Assembly (NCBI GenBank): GCA_008692225.1
Contig: VICG01000007.1
Coordinates: 124,001 to 188,000 of the forward strand
DNA length: 64,000 nt
Reading direction: 5' to 3'
From: Monilinia fructicola
Taxonomy: Eukaryota; Ascomycota; Leotiomycetes; Helotiales; Sclerotiniaceae
How positions within the stretch are numbered: the stretch's first letter is position 1; each line of letters begins with the position of its first letter. A program made the translations under genes and the position numbers. The notes beneath the pieces are model-generated. The model ran no database searches, was not told where the DNA came from, and was given only the letters and a program-made list of their open reading frames with translations. This document shows positions 23,293 through 33,712 of this stretch, in pieces.

Positions 23293-25487
23293 TCGGCAAA
23301 GGCATCGATTCAATTTCTTGCATTGCTAGAAAGTAAGAATCTAGCCTTATAGATTTAGAGTACCGAAAAAGTAAAATGTTCCTTGGTATATGTCACTGAT
23401 TGTTGCGAGAAGAATATGTAAAAAATGCCAACTGGTCCGTTCCGTACCGCTGCTTTATCATAGTCTAGCGCTCAATAAATTTAAACCTTAACCATAAGTC
23501 CGGGAAAACAAGGGCTACAGTACAAAACAACCACGAAGCCAAAGAGATGACTTCAGAGTAAGGTTTTGTTTCCTATAATCTTGAAAGTTGAGTGGCCAGT
23601 TAACTTTACATACCTAGTTGTATTAGTGTAGGCTGACACGACTTTGAATGTAAAGAAGATACTATGTGTAGCATTTGGCATCGGTAGCCTTATAAACAAG
23701 GGGTTCTCGTTTAACCCAACTAGATCATGTGTTTTATGCAACTCAAAGAGCATGTATGATATTTGTGTCCTGTAATACGGTAGATCCTCATGGATATTTC
23801 AAGAATCTTAATGTCGTCGATATTTCAAGAATCTCAATGATTTGATTGGTCAATAAGATTCCTGCCAAGCAAACTTGTCCATTTTTAGCATTCTAGGGGC
23901 AACGAGGGTATTTTTATATTGAGGTCCTACTGTACTTGGTTACAGATTCGATGTTTATCCGAATTGTAATCTTATTAGTGCAACTGCAGCCCATCATGCT
24001 GGACTTACGCAGGCGGTGATCATCCAAATCCCTCGGTTGGTGGTCAACGACCAGACCACTGGTGGACGGTTGATTGGAGGAGTACCGGAGAAGCCAAGGT
24101 CTTGGAATTGGGAAATGGTTCAAATTCTGGGTCGCCCCTTATGAATCTTACGGGTAGGATTTATCATTGAAGTCAACGTTTGTTACATATAAATGGTGGA
24201 ATCTTGTTTATTTATCACCTTGGATTTGCTAAAAGCCGTGAATCCGACACGTCTAACCACTCATCGAAGCGTAGCGGCTCAATACCCCTGCTAACTGAGT
24301 TATACGCATCAAGGGTACATGTATCTGATCAGACCATTGTGGTGGGTTTTATATCGAAGCTTATCAGCATAGCATGGATCTTCAGGTTAATAATTCATAA
24401 TAATCCAGTATCTAAAATTTCCCATACCGTAAGTATACAGCAGTAGTATACTCCATAGGTTTCTGATTTAAGCTTTCCGTACAGTACAGTACTGAACAGT
24501 AATATGTACAGTACGGAGTATACCATAAATCATGGAAATCGGGGCACTACCGTAAGACAAGGCTAGGGTGAAAACCGTAATGGCCAGTTGTACCATTTCT
24601 TCTTGAAAGTTCTTTTATAGCTTCCAGAACCTACTTAATTGACATCAAGACGGACAGCTTGAAATTATGTCTCAAAGAGGAGCATCGTTCCTTTAATCTT
24701 TTAAGGTATTGTTTTCGCTGGGATTAGTCTCGAAAAGGGAAGCAATTGGCTCAAAGTAGTTGTGAAGGTTAGAACCTTGACGATACTGTATGTGCAAACC
24801 AAAAGAGTACTGATGTTCTCTGGTAAGGTTAGTCTCAAGTTAGAGATTTCTGAATTACGATACTCCGTATACGCATATAGAATTATCCCTACAGTATCTT
24901 TGGCTACAGAAATTCATGCTTAATTTATATTGTCTTTGATCATCATCTATCCTCAATTCAAATAAATACTGTACTGTAGTTGACCTTGGGACCGCCATAG
25001 TCTCAATTGCGTAACGTATACGGAGCTACGAGATTGGCCCAAAGCTTAGTGAGTACATACTACAGTAGGTACAGAGTACAACCTGGTGCGGCTATTCCTC
25101 GCCATGCTAATCGTTAGAGTACCGTAGTGTGACCTTGTGAACTTTGTAGCCATGCAAGGGATGCGTAGACTATAAGGTTACTGTAAGGTTACTGTATTGT
25201 CAAACTTTGGATCAGGACTGAGTCCGACTGACACGGATAGATCCACTACTGCAACTACATTACGAAAGTCTCCACCTTCCATGCGTATGCCACTATGCCG
25301 GTATGAGCTCGGTAACTCTAAATTCTGGGGAAACATTACAGTACTGTATTACACTTTGCAGGTAAGGGAGTCGGGACGGTATCATTATGATCGGCGATAA
25401 AAAATACATCTCAGATTCTAAACGTTAATGACCCTAATCTTACGTGACCAAGATTCTGACTTTGGACAAGTAAGTACTGCCCAGGTG
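23293..25487. promoter_or_regulatory. Long intergenic region BOA12 to BOA13, left part, rich in TACAGTA/TACTGTA
   Basis: No gene supported. The stretch carries many copies of the short inverted motif TACAGTA/TACTGTA, for example near 24481-24525, 24889, 24967, 25061, 25178 and 25337, sometimes fused as TACAGTACTGTA, plus CGGAGTA/TACTCCG variants. It may hold part of the BOA13 control region. Confidence 0.45.
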
Positions 25488-25705
25488 TCGTATTAGATTT
25501 AGTATTGGATTTAGTATTAGTATTAGATTTAGTATTAGATTTAGTATTAGATTTAGTATTTAGATTTAGTATTAGATTTTAGTATTAGATTTAGTATTAG
25601 ATTTAGTATTTAGTATTAGTATTAGATTTAGTATTAGATTTAGTATTAGATTTAGTATTTAGATTTAGTATTAGACTTAGTATTAGATTTAGCATTAGAT
25701 TCAAA
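25488..25705. repeat. Minisatellite, 12-bp unit TTAGTATTAGAT
   Basis: About 215 bases of nearly pure tandem repeats of TTAGTATTAGAT with occasional 6-base and 1-base slips (TTAGTATT, TTTAGAT). Non-coding. Confidence 0.9.
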
Positions 25706-26792
25706 AAATCTAATACCACTCGCGATCAACGAGTATTTATAATAGAATTATATACAACTATATATAAATCTTCCAACTAATTAGTTAAACTAAGAAATAA
25801 AAGAAAATTAGTATCACTCGTTTTGAAAATATTCTAATACTTACCCACCTTTAATATCATAATTTATTTTTAATTATATAAAAAGAAAGAAAAATATAAT
25901 TTTTAAACAAAAAATTTCTAAATCAACTAATGCATTTATAAAATGTTATATTTTAATAAAAGCCTTTATTCACCAATTACAAGTGAGGATTTTGGTCCCA
26001 TAGGGTTAGTGCGTAAATTAATTACTTTCCCCATAAGGAAACGCGGAATAGTTACAGTACCCGAGGTGTCTAACTCGCTGAAAGATTAACTTTTGCTTAT
26101 GGCGGGAGTAGAGTCTGGAACTAATACTGTAGCCATAATCAAGCTTTATATGAGGCGACATTGTCGGTACAGCACTATGCCAAGTATGCACACTGTACTG
26201 TATTGAAGCCACTGCAGAGAATTCAGGGCTCGTAAACGAATCTAACCAACTACTTTACAGTGATTCCATTACATGATCCATAACAACGTTAATACAGTAA
26301 GGTTTTACTGCCCTCTTACTCTGTAGTCTGCTCTCCTGTAATCTTCACAGACAATACAGTAACTGTAGCGAGCTCTATACCCATTGAGTTTGGCATGAAA
26401 CTTTATCAACCAGCAAGCAGGTTGAAGGATTAGCAATCCCTGCAATTGATCGAACCTAATGAAACTGTCGATGACATCCGCAGGCGCGGAGAACGGAGGA
26501 CAACGCGGATAATCGCACGTTTTCCATCCCTGTCATGCCTTGGGCGGATCTGATGCAACCAGCTCCTGCAAATAGCTCTTTGGAGAGATAAGGATAGCTA
26601 GCTACGATACTGATATGAATTTGACTATACAGCACTCTCTGTTGATGAGGTGTCTAGAAAAATCTTGATAATTCCTCATTCTCAACCATCGAAATTGCTT
26701 GTTCAATATCTAACTTTACTAATACTTCGTCAAGATGTCACCGTACGCTATTTCCAATCACGTCCGATGTTGTGTGTACATCTATACTAATC
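25706..26792. promoter_or_regulatory. Upstream region of BOA13
   Basis: First about 300 bases are AT-rich with no open frame; the rest is normal composition with further TACAGTA/TACTGTA motifs (about 26053, 26190, 26294, 26355). Contains the BOA13 promoter. Confidence 0.45.
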
Positions 26793-28647
26793 ATGGCATC
26801 AAAAAGCAGACCACAGAAGCCTCCAAAGCTAAGACATGCTTGTAATGAATGCCATGCTTCCAAGGTCAGGAAAATTCAACATCCTCCCCAAGTCCTTTAA
26901 AATATTGATTTCGAGTAGGTCAAATGCAGTGGAGAACGCACAGGATGTCGAAGATGTGTGTATAATGAACAAAAATGCACCTACAGTGTGTCCATGGTGG
27001 GAAAAGTACAAGGCCATCGCAGGCGGACGTTGCCTTCGAAGGACACAGCAACAACAGGAGCAGATTCCAGGCATGTTTTTTCGACAGATTGATACCTATC
27101 TGAGTCTAGAATAAACGGCTAACAATTTGTGTATCAGATCTAGCATTCAAAGCCCCAACATTCCAAAACCAATAGGAATAGCACCCGTTGCAACAGTACC
27201 AGCTATACAAGATGGCGCTTTTGCTAACCAATTAAAAAATGATCAGAATGAGATTCCCGTGGATGATAATATCAACATCAGTTGTTCACCTGTTCAACGC
27301 ACTTCGAACTTTTTTCCGGAGGAGAATAATGGCAAAGCTACCTCGAACTCTGTAGCGGAGACTTTTTCGACGGATTTGACGAATATAGATACGTCTTACT
27401 TAGGCACGCCAATAAGTGGTCATGAATTCTTATGGGATTTTAGTTCAGACGAAGGTCCGGACGTCCTCAATTCCATTGCGCTTGACAAGCCTTCTAGCGC
27501 GGGTTCTTTGAATGACTCGGGGTATGGAGATTCGGAGTATGACTTTTCAATTCATGAAATTTCTACTCCTTTGAACTCCCATTATGATGGGAGAAGTCCT
27601 AAAAGGCAAAAGAGTAATCCGATGCCAAGTTCATCCGCCCCTCAGCGATATTCCCCTTCAAAACGGCCGCAATCCGTGTCATCAGAGAAAGAACCTCAAC
27701 ATTGCCAAACCGACATGCGATGGAAATCTCAAACTCAATCCTGGACACGCCCAACAGGTTTAACACGGAGTCATAATGGCTACTCGGGTGAAATGCATGA
27801 TTATCCAGAGAGTAGCTCTTCGTTTGAAGCTGATTCTGGTTTTGACCGGGGTTTCAACCCCCTCTCCGCAGCGAGCCAAACGAGTCGATTCCAGCCTGGT
27901 ATGAGTCGAACTCCACAAAATATGCGCGAGGATATAACCGCATTTGCGAACCAATCGCAACACATGTCTTTCCCAGTATCTCCCTCAATAACGCCGTTTG
28001 AATCATCCTGGCGCTTCACATCCAAATGCTTCATCATAACCAGCAAACTCCAAAAACTGCTTCGAGATCCTTCTTCTCTATCTCTTGACGTAATTCTCGC
28101 TACCAATAAAAGCGCAGTATCGGAGCTATCTCAAATATTCGAAAGCACCCTGCCGCCAAGTACAACTCGAAGCACCAGCCCGGAAGACTTTTTTTCCGTT
28201 CATTCGGGAAGTCAGCCAGATAATAGCTATGATATGTCCTCCATGGACTTTACCCCTCTGATGATCTACGTAGTTGCATTAAAACACATACATGACCTCT
28301 ACTCGCAAGCGTGCTTCATATTCACCCAAGACGATCGTCGAAAACGCTCTTCCTCCACTCCTTCACCACGGAACACACCTTCCCATTCCAATTCCCCACC
28401 CTCGAGTTCTTTCGGACTACCCCAGCTTGACTTCGGTACCTTCAAAATCGATATTGCAGATCAGCGGAGACTGTTCTCGGAAATTATAGCAAAGGAGCTT
28501 GGGAACTGTCTCGGTGCTTGTACGAGGTTAAGGAGTTGTTTTTTGATGCAGCCGGGGGATATTAGCGCTCCGACGGGATTACTGGAGGAGACGTTTCTAG
28601 GAATCGAAGAAGGGTTGCAGAGAATGATGAAGCAGATAAAGATTTGA
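26793..28647 (+). CDS. BOA13: Zn2Cys6 transcription factor (BOA13-like), cluster regulator
   Basis: Three exons: 26793-26864, 26919-27070, 27138-28647, giving 577 residues. Intron 1 (26865-26918) is GT-AG and falls inside the zinc cluster; intron 2 (27071-27137) begins with GC in the context AG|GCATGT and ends CAG, a GC-AG intron, and is the only choice I found that restores the frame. The cluster has Cys at 17, 20, 27, 34, 37 and 44 (spacing C2C6C6C2C6C), followed by a basic stretch ending HRRR. The remainder is Ser/Pro/Gln-rich with a C-terminal region like those of AflR-type regulators (KELGNCLGACTRLRSC). It should bind DNA in the nucleus; BcBOA13 is known as the activator of botcinic acid genes. 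Confidence 0.9.
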
Positions 28648-30307
28648 GTTGGGGTTGGCTGTATGGATGAATATGAGAATATGACTCTCACGTAGCGAGT
28701 GCTGTATTTTTGACTGGGTTTTTAGACTCTTATCCTCAGCGGCGGGCTTTCAGAAATGGGTCTCGGCGTTTTTCTTTCCGGCATTCTTGAATACTCCATA
28801 TATCTCATCAGAATAGACTTGCCTGTCAGGCGAAGTAATCTTTTTTCCATGGTGCTATAGATTAAAGCCACCAAATATGCCAGCCTTCGCATAGAAATAG
28901 AAGCATTTTTATATATTTTACAACGGTCTTTGCCACTAGTCTTTATACGCTCTCCTCAATTAATGCTTGATCAAACTGCTCCATCCTCGGAAGGTTTTGT
29001 TCCTTCGTTTATTTCCTATTTATTTCACATGGCTAGCGTCAGCATCTGCCATGCATGAATGGATCTCTAGTACATGAAAAGATATTAGTGGAGAAATGAA
29101 ATAGGAGGAACTATGGTGGATTTTTCTTCTTACTTGTTCCACTTCCATATGGATCGAATCAACTTTCAGCCCAGACCCTGCATATAGTGTTCATCTCACT
29201 TCGCTGCCCCCATTTTTGATCGTTTGTGGAACCAATCTAGCATGAATCACAATTGCAATTGATCCGGTTTATTATTCTGCTGAGAAATCGTCTCCAGGTG
29301 AAATTGAAAAAGAGATAGCCTTGATAACGTTCATGTATCCAAAATTACGAGACGCCAAGGAAGCAAAGTCTCGGCTTTCATTATCAATCTTTAGTGAGTA
29401 TTGATTGCCATCGACGACCAAATATGTGCAATTTTGAGGACAGGTCTGACCTGGAAAGATCAAACCACACTCGAGAATTATTAAATTTGCAGTCATCTAC
29501 TACCTACTCCATCGCGCGTATGAATACTGTGATACCAGCTCGACTTTTCGATAGCTGAACTTTGCAGCATGCCAAGACGCATAGCGAGTGCTAAAAGGTT
29601 TTTCTATCCATCAAGCGGACTCCTTTTCCGGGAAGTGGATCGCGGTCAGGTTCATCCGCATGCATGATACCATCCCAATGGCGATGGTATGGGGTAATCA
29701 ACATATCGGTATCCAATTCCATTTTTACGCGTCTAGCATGTCTAGCCGCGAGGGAAACGAGGTGCCTCTGAATGATTTTCACGCTCCACTCTACAAAAAA
29801 GTTAGATTTTTGGGTCCATGCAGTTATCCGTTGGTACAGAAGCTTGATATAATAAAAGGGGTGGGTATAATGACTTGCATAGTTCTACTGTAGGGCCTCT
29901 TTTAGTAGTATTATTTTATGGTGGGCTGAAATAGCTTGACAACGAACATATGTGGTTGAAACGGCGAGACTTGCATGTGGCAACCGCCGAGCAACAAACA
30001 ATAATATCGATCGATCGATCGATCCACCGAGATATTACAGGTCAATTGCCAGATAGCGTACCCAAAGCATCGTTTACCACCAATGGCATCTTCTGAAGAA
30101 TGGTGGAAGACCGGTGCCGGTTACCGAAAGTGGATTATTCGAGCTTTCTGCAGCACAGGCAGGGGAGGCCACAGGTTGGTGGGCATCTGGGTTCGGTATC
30201 AGTATGTTCAGGGGAGGTTTAGGGTATTAGGAATTCTTGAGAATTCAATATGTGTTATGATCCGGGGCCCCTCACGAGCCGCTACTTTTTCACAATCTTA
30301 AATGAAA
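28648..30307. other. Intergenic region after BOA13
   Basis: About 1.66 kb. Short open frames exist (74 residues at 29272-29496 minus, 101 residues at 29588-29893 plus) but have no domain, signal peptide or intron support, so I do not call genes. A small ATCG tandem repeat is at about 30006-30025. Confidence 0.5.
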
Positions 30308-30664
30308 TCATTTTTCGGCGTGAACATTATCATTCCTGAAGGCCGCTGTTACCATCTTCCCTTTGCGGTGCTGTATTACGTTGATCCACTTAAGATCAAA
30401 GTCAATGGGTGTCTTTTGTGCTGCAAAACGTATTGTTAGCAGTCAGATATAAAAATTCGGCTTCGATCACTCACCAGCTAATACGCAACCCAAGGCTTTG
30501 GTCGTAGTGTTTTTAGACCGAGGAAGCATAAACGATACAAACTTTGCAATATCTTCCGCAATCAGCGGTAGATATCTGGAAGCAAACTCATCCATGGCAT
30601 CTTCATCGTACTCAACTCTTTGAAGATGGAATTGAGTATTCACAGCCGGGCCGTGATCGATATC
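30308..30664 (-). pseudogene. C-terminal fragment of a short-chain dehydrogenase/reductase
   Basis: Two pieces, 30664-30475 and 30420-30308, are joined by a good GT-AG intron (30474-30421) and together encode the tail of a fungal SDR: GPAVNTQFHLQR, PLIAEDIAKFV, KALGCVLA then KTPIDFDLKW, ending at a stop. The Rossmann GxxxGxG and YxxxK parts are missing; upstream sequence to 30860 has stops in all useful frames. The reading is that this is a decayed or truncated SDR whose splice site has survived. Published lists of the cluster include a dehydrogenase called BOA17, and this may be its remnant; I cannot confirm that from sequence. Confidence 0.6.
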
Positions 30665-32074
30665 CTGATATTAGCTTACCACACAACTCTTGTCCATGCG
30701 AGGTCACTAAAGTGTGAGGGCATACTATAGCACGCAGCATAGCTGGCATAAAGTACAATAGCAGATCTGCTGAAATATCGAAGTAGCCTTGAACATCTAG
30801 AGTTCTAGAAACATGCAACCTTGTTGAAACAGTCCATCGTACCGTGCCATAAAGCATTTTCGAGGAGCCTAGATTCCTATCACAGACCTTTAGGAATCGA
30901 CCATGATAGAACTGATTCCATGGTGAAAATCAGCCTCACAATGAAGTTGATAAATATGCACTAGATATATTAATATCAGAATTCATTATGATTATTTCAG
31001 TGGTGGTTGCCCTCTTGGAGGAATCTGAAGTTACTTTTATATGTAGCTATACCTATAGAACGTTGACCGCGAATCAATCATTTTGCGGGGCGTAACATGG
31101 CTGATGTGTGTGGCTGATGTGGCTGGTATGGCTGGTATGGCTGGTACGGCTGGTATGGCTAATGTGGCTGGTGTGGTCCCCCTTAATGCCACCCGGCTCC
31201 TCCACACTCCCCTATAATTAACACGTGTGCGTCTCTTCTTTACCTTCTACAACACTTTTGTAGATTGTTTGATCTCGAGACAGACTATCTCCAACCTCAT
31301 ACGCGTGTTCAAGCTACCGCCCAATCGCATCACCCAAAACATCGATATTATTTTGTCTTTCTACGTCGCACAGACTTGCCAAAAGAAAATTCAACAAGAT
31401 AACAACAACATGATGTCCTACATTGCGCTCCAAAATACGTCTAATTGAGCACTCCATAACAAGTGACGCGTAAAGTGTCGATCTTTACAGCTGCATAAAA
31501 GGAAATAGATGGCCTCAATGTGTTATGAGCTTATTTGTCTGCCACAATTGTCCATCATGACCATTGAGGAATGTTTTGGCTAAGCTTCAAGTTTGTTGGA
31601 CAACCCAGCAGAGATAAACTTTTGTGAACCAATGAGCGTTAGAATTCTGATGCTGTTACACCATCTGAACAGATATATCCAAATGTGGTTCCCAGACCGT
31701 TTCAAACGCGTTCCGTTTTTGAAGACTATGATTTCATGCGCACTGACATCGTCAACGAAGAGTAATAGCGGAGAATTAAACGGGTATCAAGGTCTCGAAA
31801 GCTTGTTTTTTAGAGTAGTTTTGCATGATTCTAGGTCGGCCTGGATGGAATTCTCCCAGTGTGAGACTGTTGAACATTTGAAAAGTTGCGATTGGGCTAC
31901 AGCTTTGTCTTTATCTAGTATATAAACGCCAAGGTCGCACACAATTGTTCTCCTTTTCTTCAGCGGCGCTCATTCAAATAACTATTCTCGCATTTTTTTT
32001 CAATCTATACACAAATTCCTTAACCCCAACCAATTTTTCATTTCAACATCACTTCCTCTTAAATCATATTCAAT
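30665..32074. other. Intergenic region upstream of the KR-repeat gene
   Basis: About 1.4 kb. It includes a short 10-bp minisatellite (GGCTGGTATG and variants) at about 31097-31175 and a pyrimidine-rich leader at 31950-32070 just before the next start codon. A 110-residue open frame at 31593-31925 starts with TTG and has no recognisable domain; not called. Confidence 0.5.
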
Positions 32075-32695
32075 ATGCGTAGTCAATCCATTCTTTCTCT
32101 TGCGCTGGTCGCATTTGCCTCTACCTCCCTTGCTACTTCAGCTGTATTTGAGAGAGGCATGCCCCTCGATGACCTTCACGCTGCAATCGTTTCCGCCGGC
32201 GCAGATTTCGATAAGTTATCCGCACGAGGCCAAGCAGAATTTGCATCCCTTGCTGCCTCTGCAGTTGAAAGGGATGTCGAGGAGAGAGCTGATGCTGCGG
32301 CTGGGCTTCTTGCACTTCTACCACCAGGTCATCAAAAGAGAGCCGATGCCGCGGCAGGGCTCCTAGCACTTCTACCACCAGGTCATCAAAAGAGAGCCGA
32401 TGCCGCGGCAGGGCTCCTAGCACTTCTACCACCAGGTCATCAAAAGAGAGCTGATGCTGCAGCTGGACTCCTAGCACTCCTACCACCAGGTCATCAAAAG
32501 AGAGCCGATGCCGCGGCAGGGCTCCTAGCACTTCTACCACCAGGTCATCAAAAGAGAGCCGATGTCGCGGCAGGGCTTCTTGCACTTCTACCACCAGGTC
32601 ATCAAAAGAGAGAGCCATCCGAGGAGGAAATTAAACGTGCTGAGAATGCTGCTTCTCTTCTATCTTCGCTTCCCGCCGGTCATGGTTCTGGTTAG
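32075..32695 (+). CDS. Secreted repeat protein with six Kex2-type KR-bounded peptides (KEP-like)
   Basis: 206 residues, one exon. Residues 1-22 form a signal peptide (MRSQSILSLALVAFAS...). Residues 72-179 are six tandem units of 18 residues, ADAAAGLLALLPPGHQ followed by KR; only the sixth differs (ADV). The C-terminus carries a seventh, diverged, terminal copy (AENAASLLSSLPAGHG) after another KR and lacks a trailing KR. Cutting after each KR by the Golgi kexin protease would release six near-identical 16-residue peptides. This layout is that of kexin-processed fungal peptides, which include alpha-type pheromone precursors and the precursors of some cyclic RiPPs. It lacks the W..C..GQ.C motif of filamentous alpha-pheromones, and no UstYa-type gene is beside it. 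Function unknown. Promoter leader is pyrimidine-rich. Confidence 0.88.
   Translation: MRSQSILSLALVAFASTSLATSAVFERGMPLDDLHAAIVSAGADFDKLSARGQAEFASLAASAVERDVEERADAAAGLLALLPPGHQKRADAAAGLLALLPPGHQKRADAAAGLLALLPPGHQKRADAAAGLLALLPPGHQKRADAAAGLLALLPPGHQKRADVAAGLLALLPPGHQKREPSEEEIKRAENAASLLSSLPAGHGSG
32288..32611 (+). repeat. Six 54-bp coding tandem repeats
   Basis: Units 2, 3 and 5 are identical in DNA; units 1, 4 and 6 differ mainly at synonymous positions, with one replacement (Ala to Val in unit 6). The pattern suggests recent duplication or homogenisation under protein-level constraint. Confidence 0.92.
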
Positions 32696-33712
32696 ATATA
32701 ATGGACATAATGTGGAGTGAACCGGATGATGTTGGGCGAGGCGCACTATGGGCAGGCATGTCGGGATGGCTCTTACTGAGCTCGGAGCTTGTAATGCTGC
32801 TGGATACAGCTTTATAGATAATACGCTCTTTTACACCCTAAACTTTTAATCATTATTACAATGCAAAAATGCATTAACCTTGCTCATGTCAGTATACTGT
32901 TAGTGAACCACCTTGATCCCTTACCTATCTCCTGAACTTTCCCAATCGATACCTTCTATCGCTCAAAGAAAACGCAAAGTACATAGTACACTCTAAGCCA
33001 ATTCATTTCATGTTCTCAAATGTGACCTACGCAGTCTTCATCTCAATTCTTTCCCCTCGAGGTGATTTCAGTCCAAAATTTTGAACTGAGAAAATTCAAT
33101 CAACACTATCTAATCCAGCGCACTAAATATACAACACTCAACATCACCCATCCTTACCTTTTCTACCCTTCATTCTATTCAACTTTTTGGAAAACTCATT
33201 ATTTCTTTTCTACCCCATCCTAACGTTCTAGATTTCCCAAATCCAAAAGAAAAATCGAATGTAGTCATAGTCAATTCATCAACAGGGTTTGAAAATATCT
33301 TATTTTGGTAAATTGAAATTTTGATAATATCGCATTGTATAAACTCACATAGCATTTGAAATGCAAAACATCGTGCTTGTGTTTTTCTATTCTTGAACCT
33401 ACTAGGCCTTTGCAATTTTCGAATGTGGACATGGGCTCAAAATAGGGAAACGTTGACAAGTACTTTGACACTTGGGACTTTCAGAATTATCATCACAATG
33501 GATCATCTTAATCGCCTAAAAATGGACGCCTCGGAAACATGGTGAGGCCAAGTTCTGCCAGTATTGGTTCGGTAACAAAACAGTGATATAGACGGGGATA
33601 GATGAGAACAAGTAAGAGCATCTGATCTATTTTACAATCCCAAGAGCTGTACCAAAACACAATTCAGTCCCACGACCGCATCTCCCCCAAATCTCAAGCT
33701 ACGACAATTGCT
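32696..33712. other. Convergent intergenic region
   Basis: About 1 kb between the KR-repeat gene and the RING-type gene, which run toward each other. No gene recognised. Confidence 0.55.

Noticed and set aside
29272..29496. 74-residue open frame with three Cys near its start
   Set aside because: Protein-like but no family, no signal peptide, no intron or neighbour support.
32133..32618. 161-residue frame on the minus strand over the KR repeats
   Set aside because: Shadow of the tandem repeats; the plus-strand protein has signal peptide and processing sites.
32075..32695. Alpha-factor type mating pheromone precursor
   Set aside because: Same KR architecture, but the repeated peptide lacks Trp, Cys and the GQ-C motif of filamentous ascomycete pheromones.
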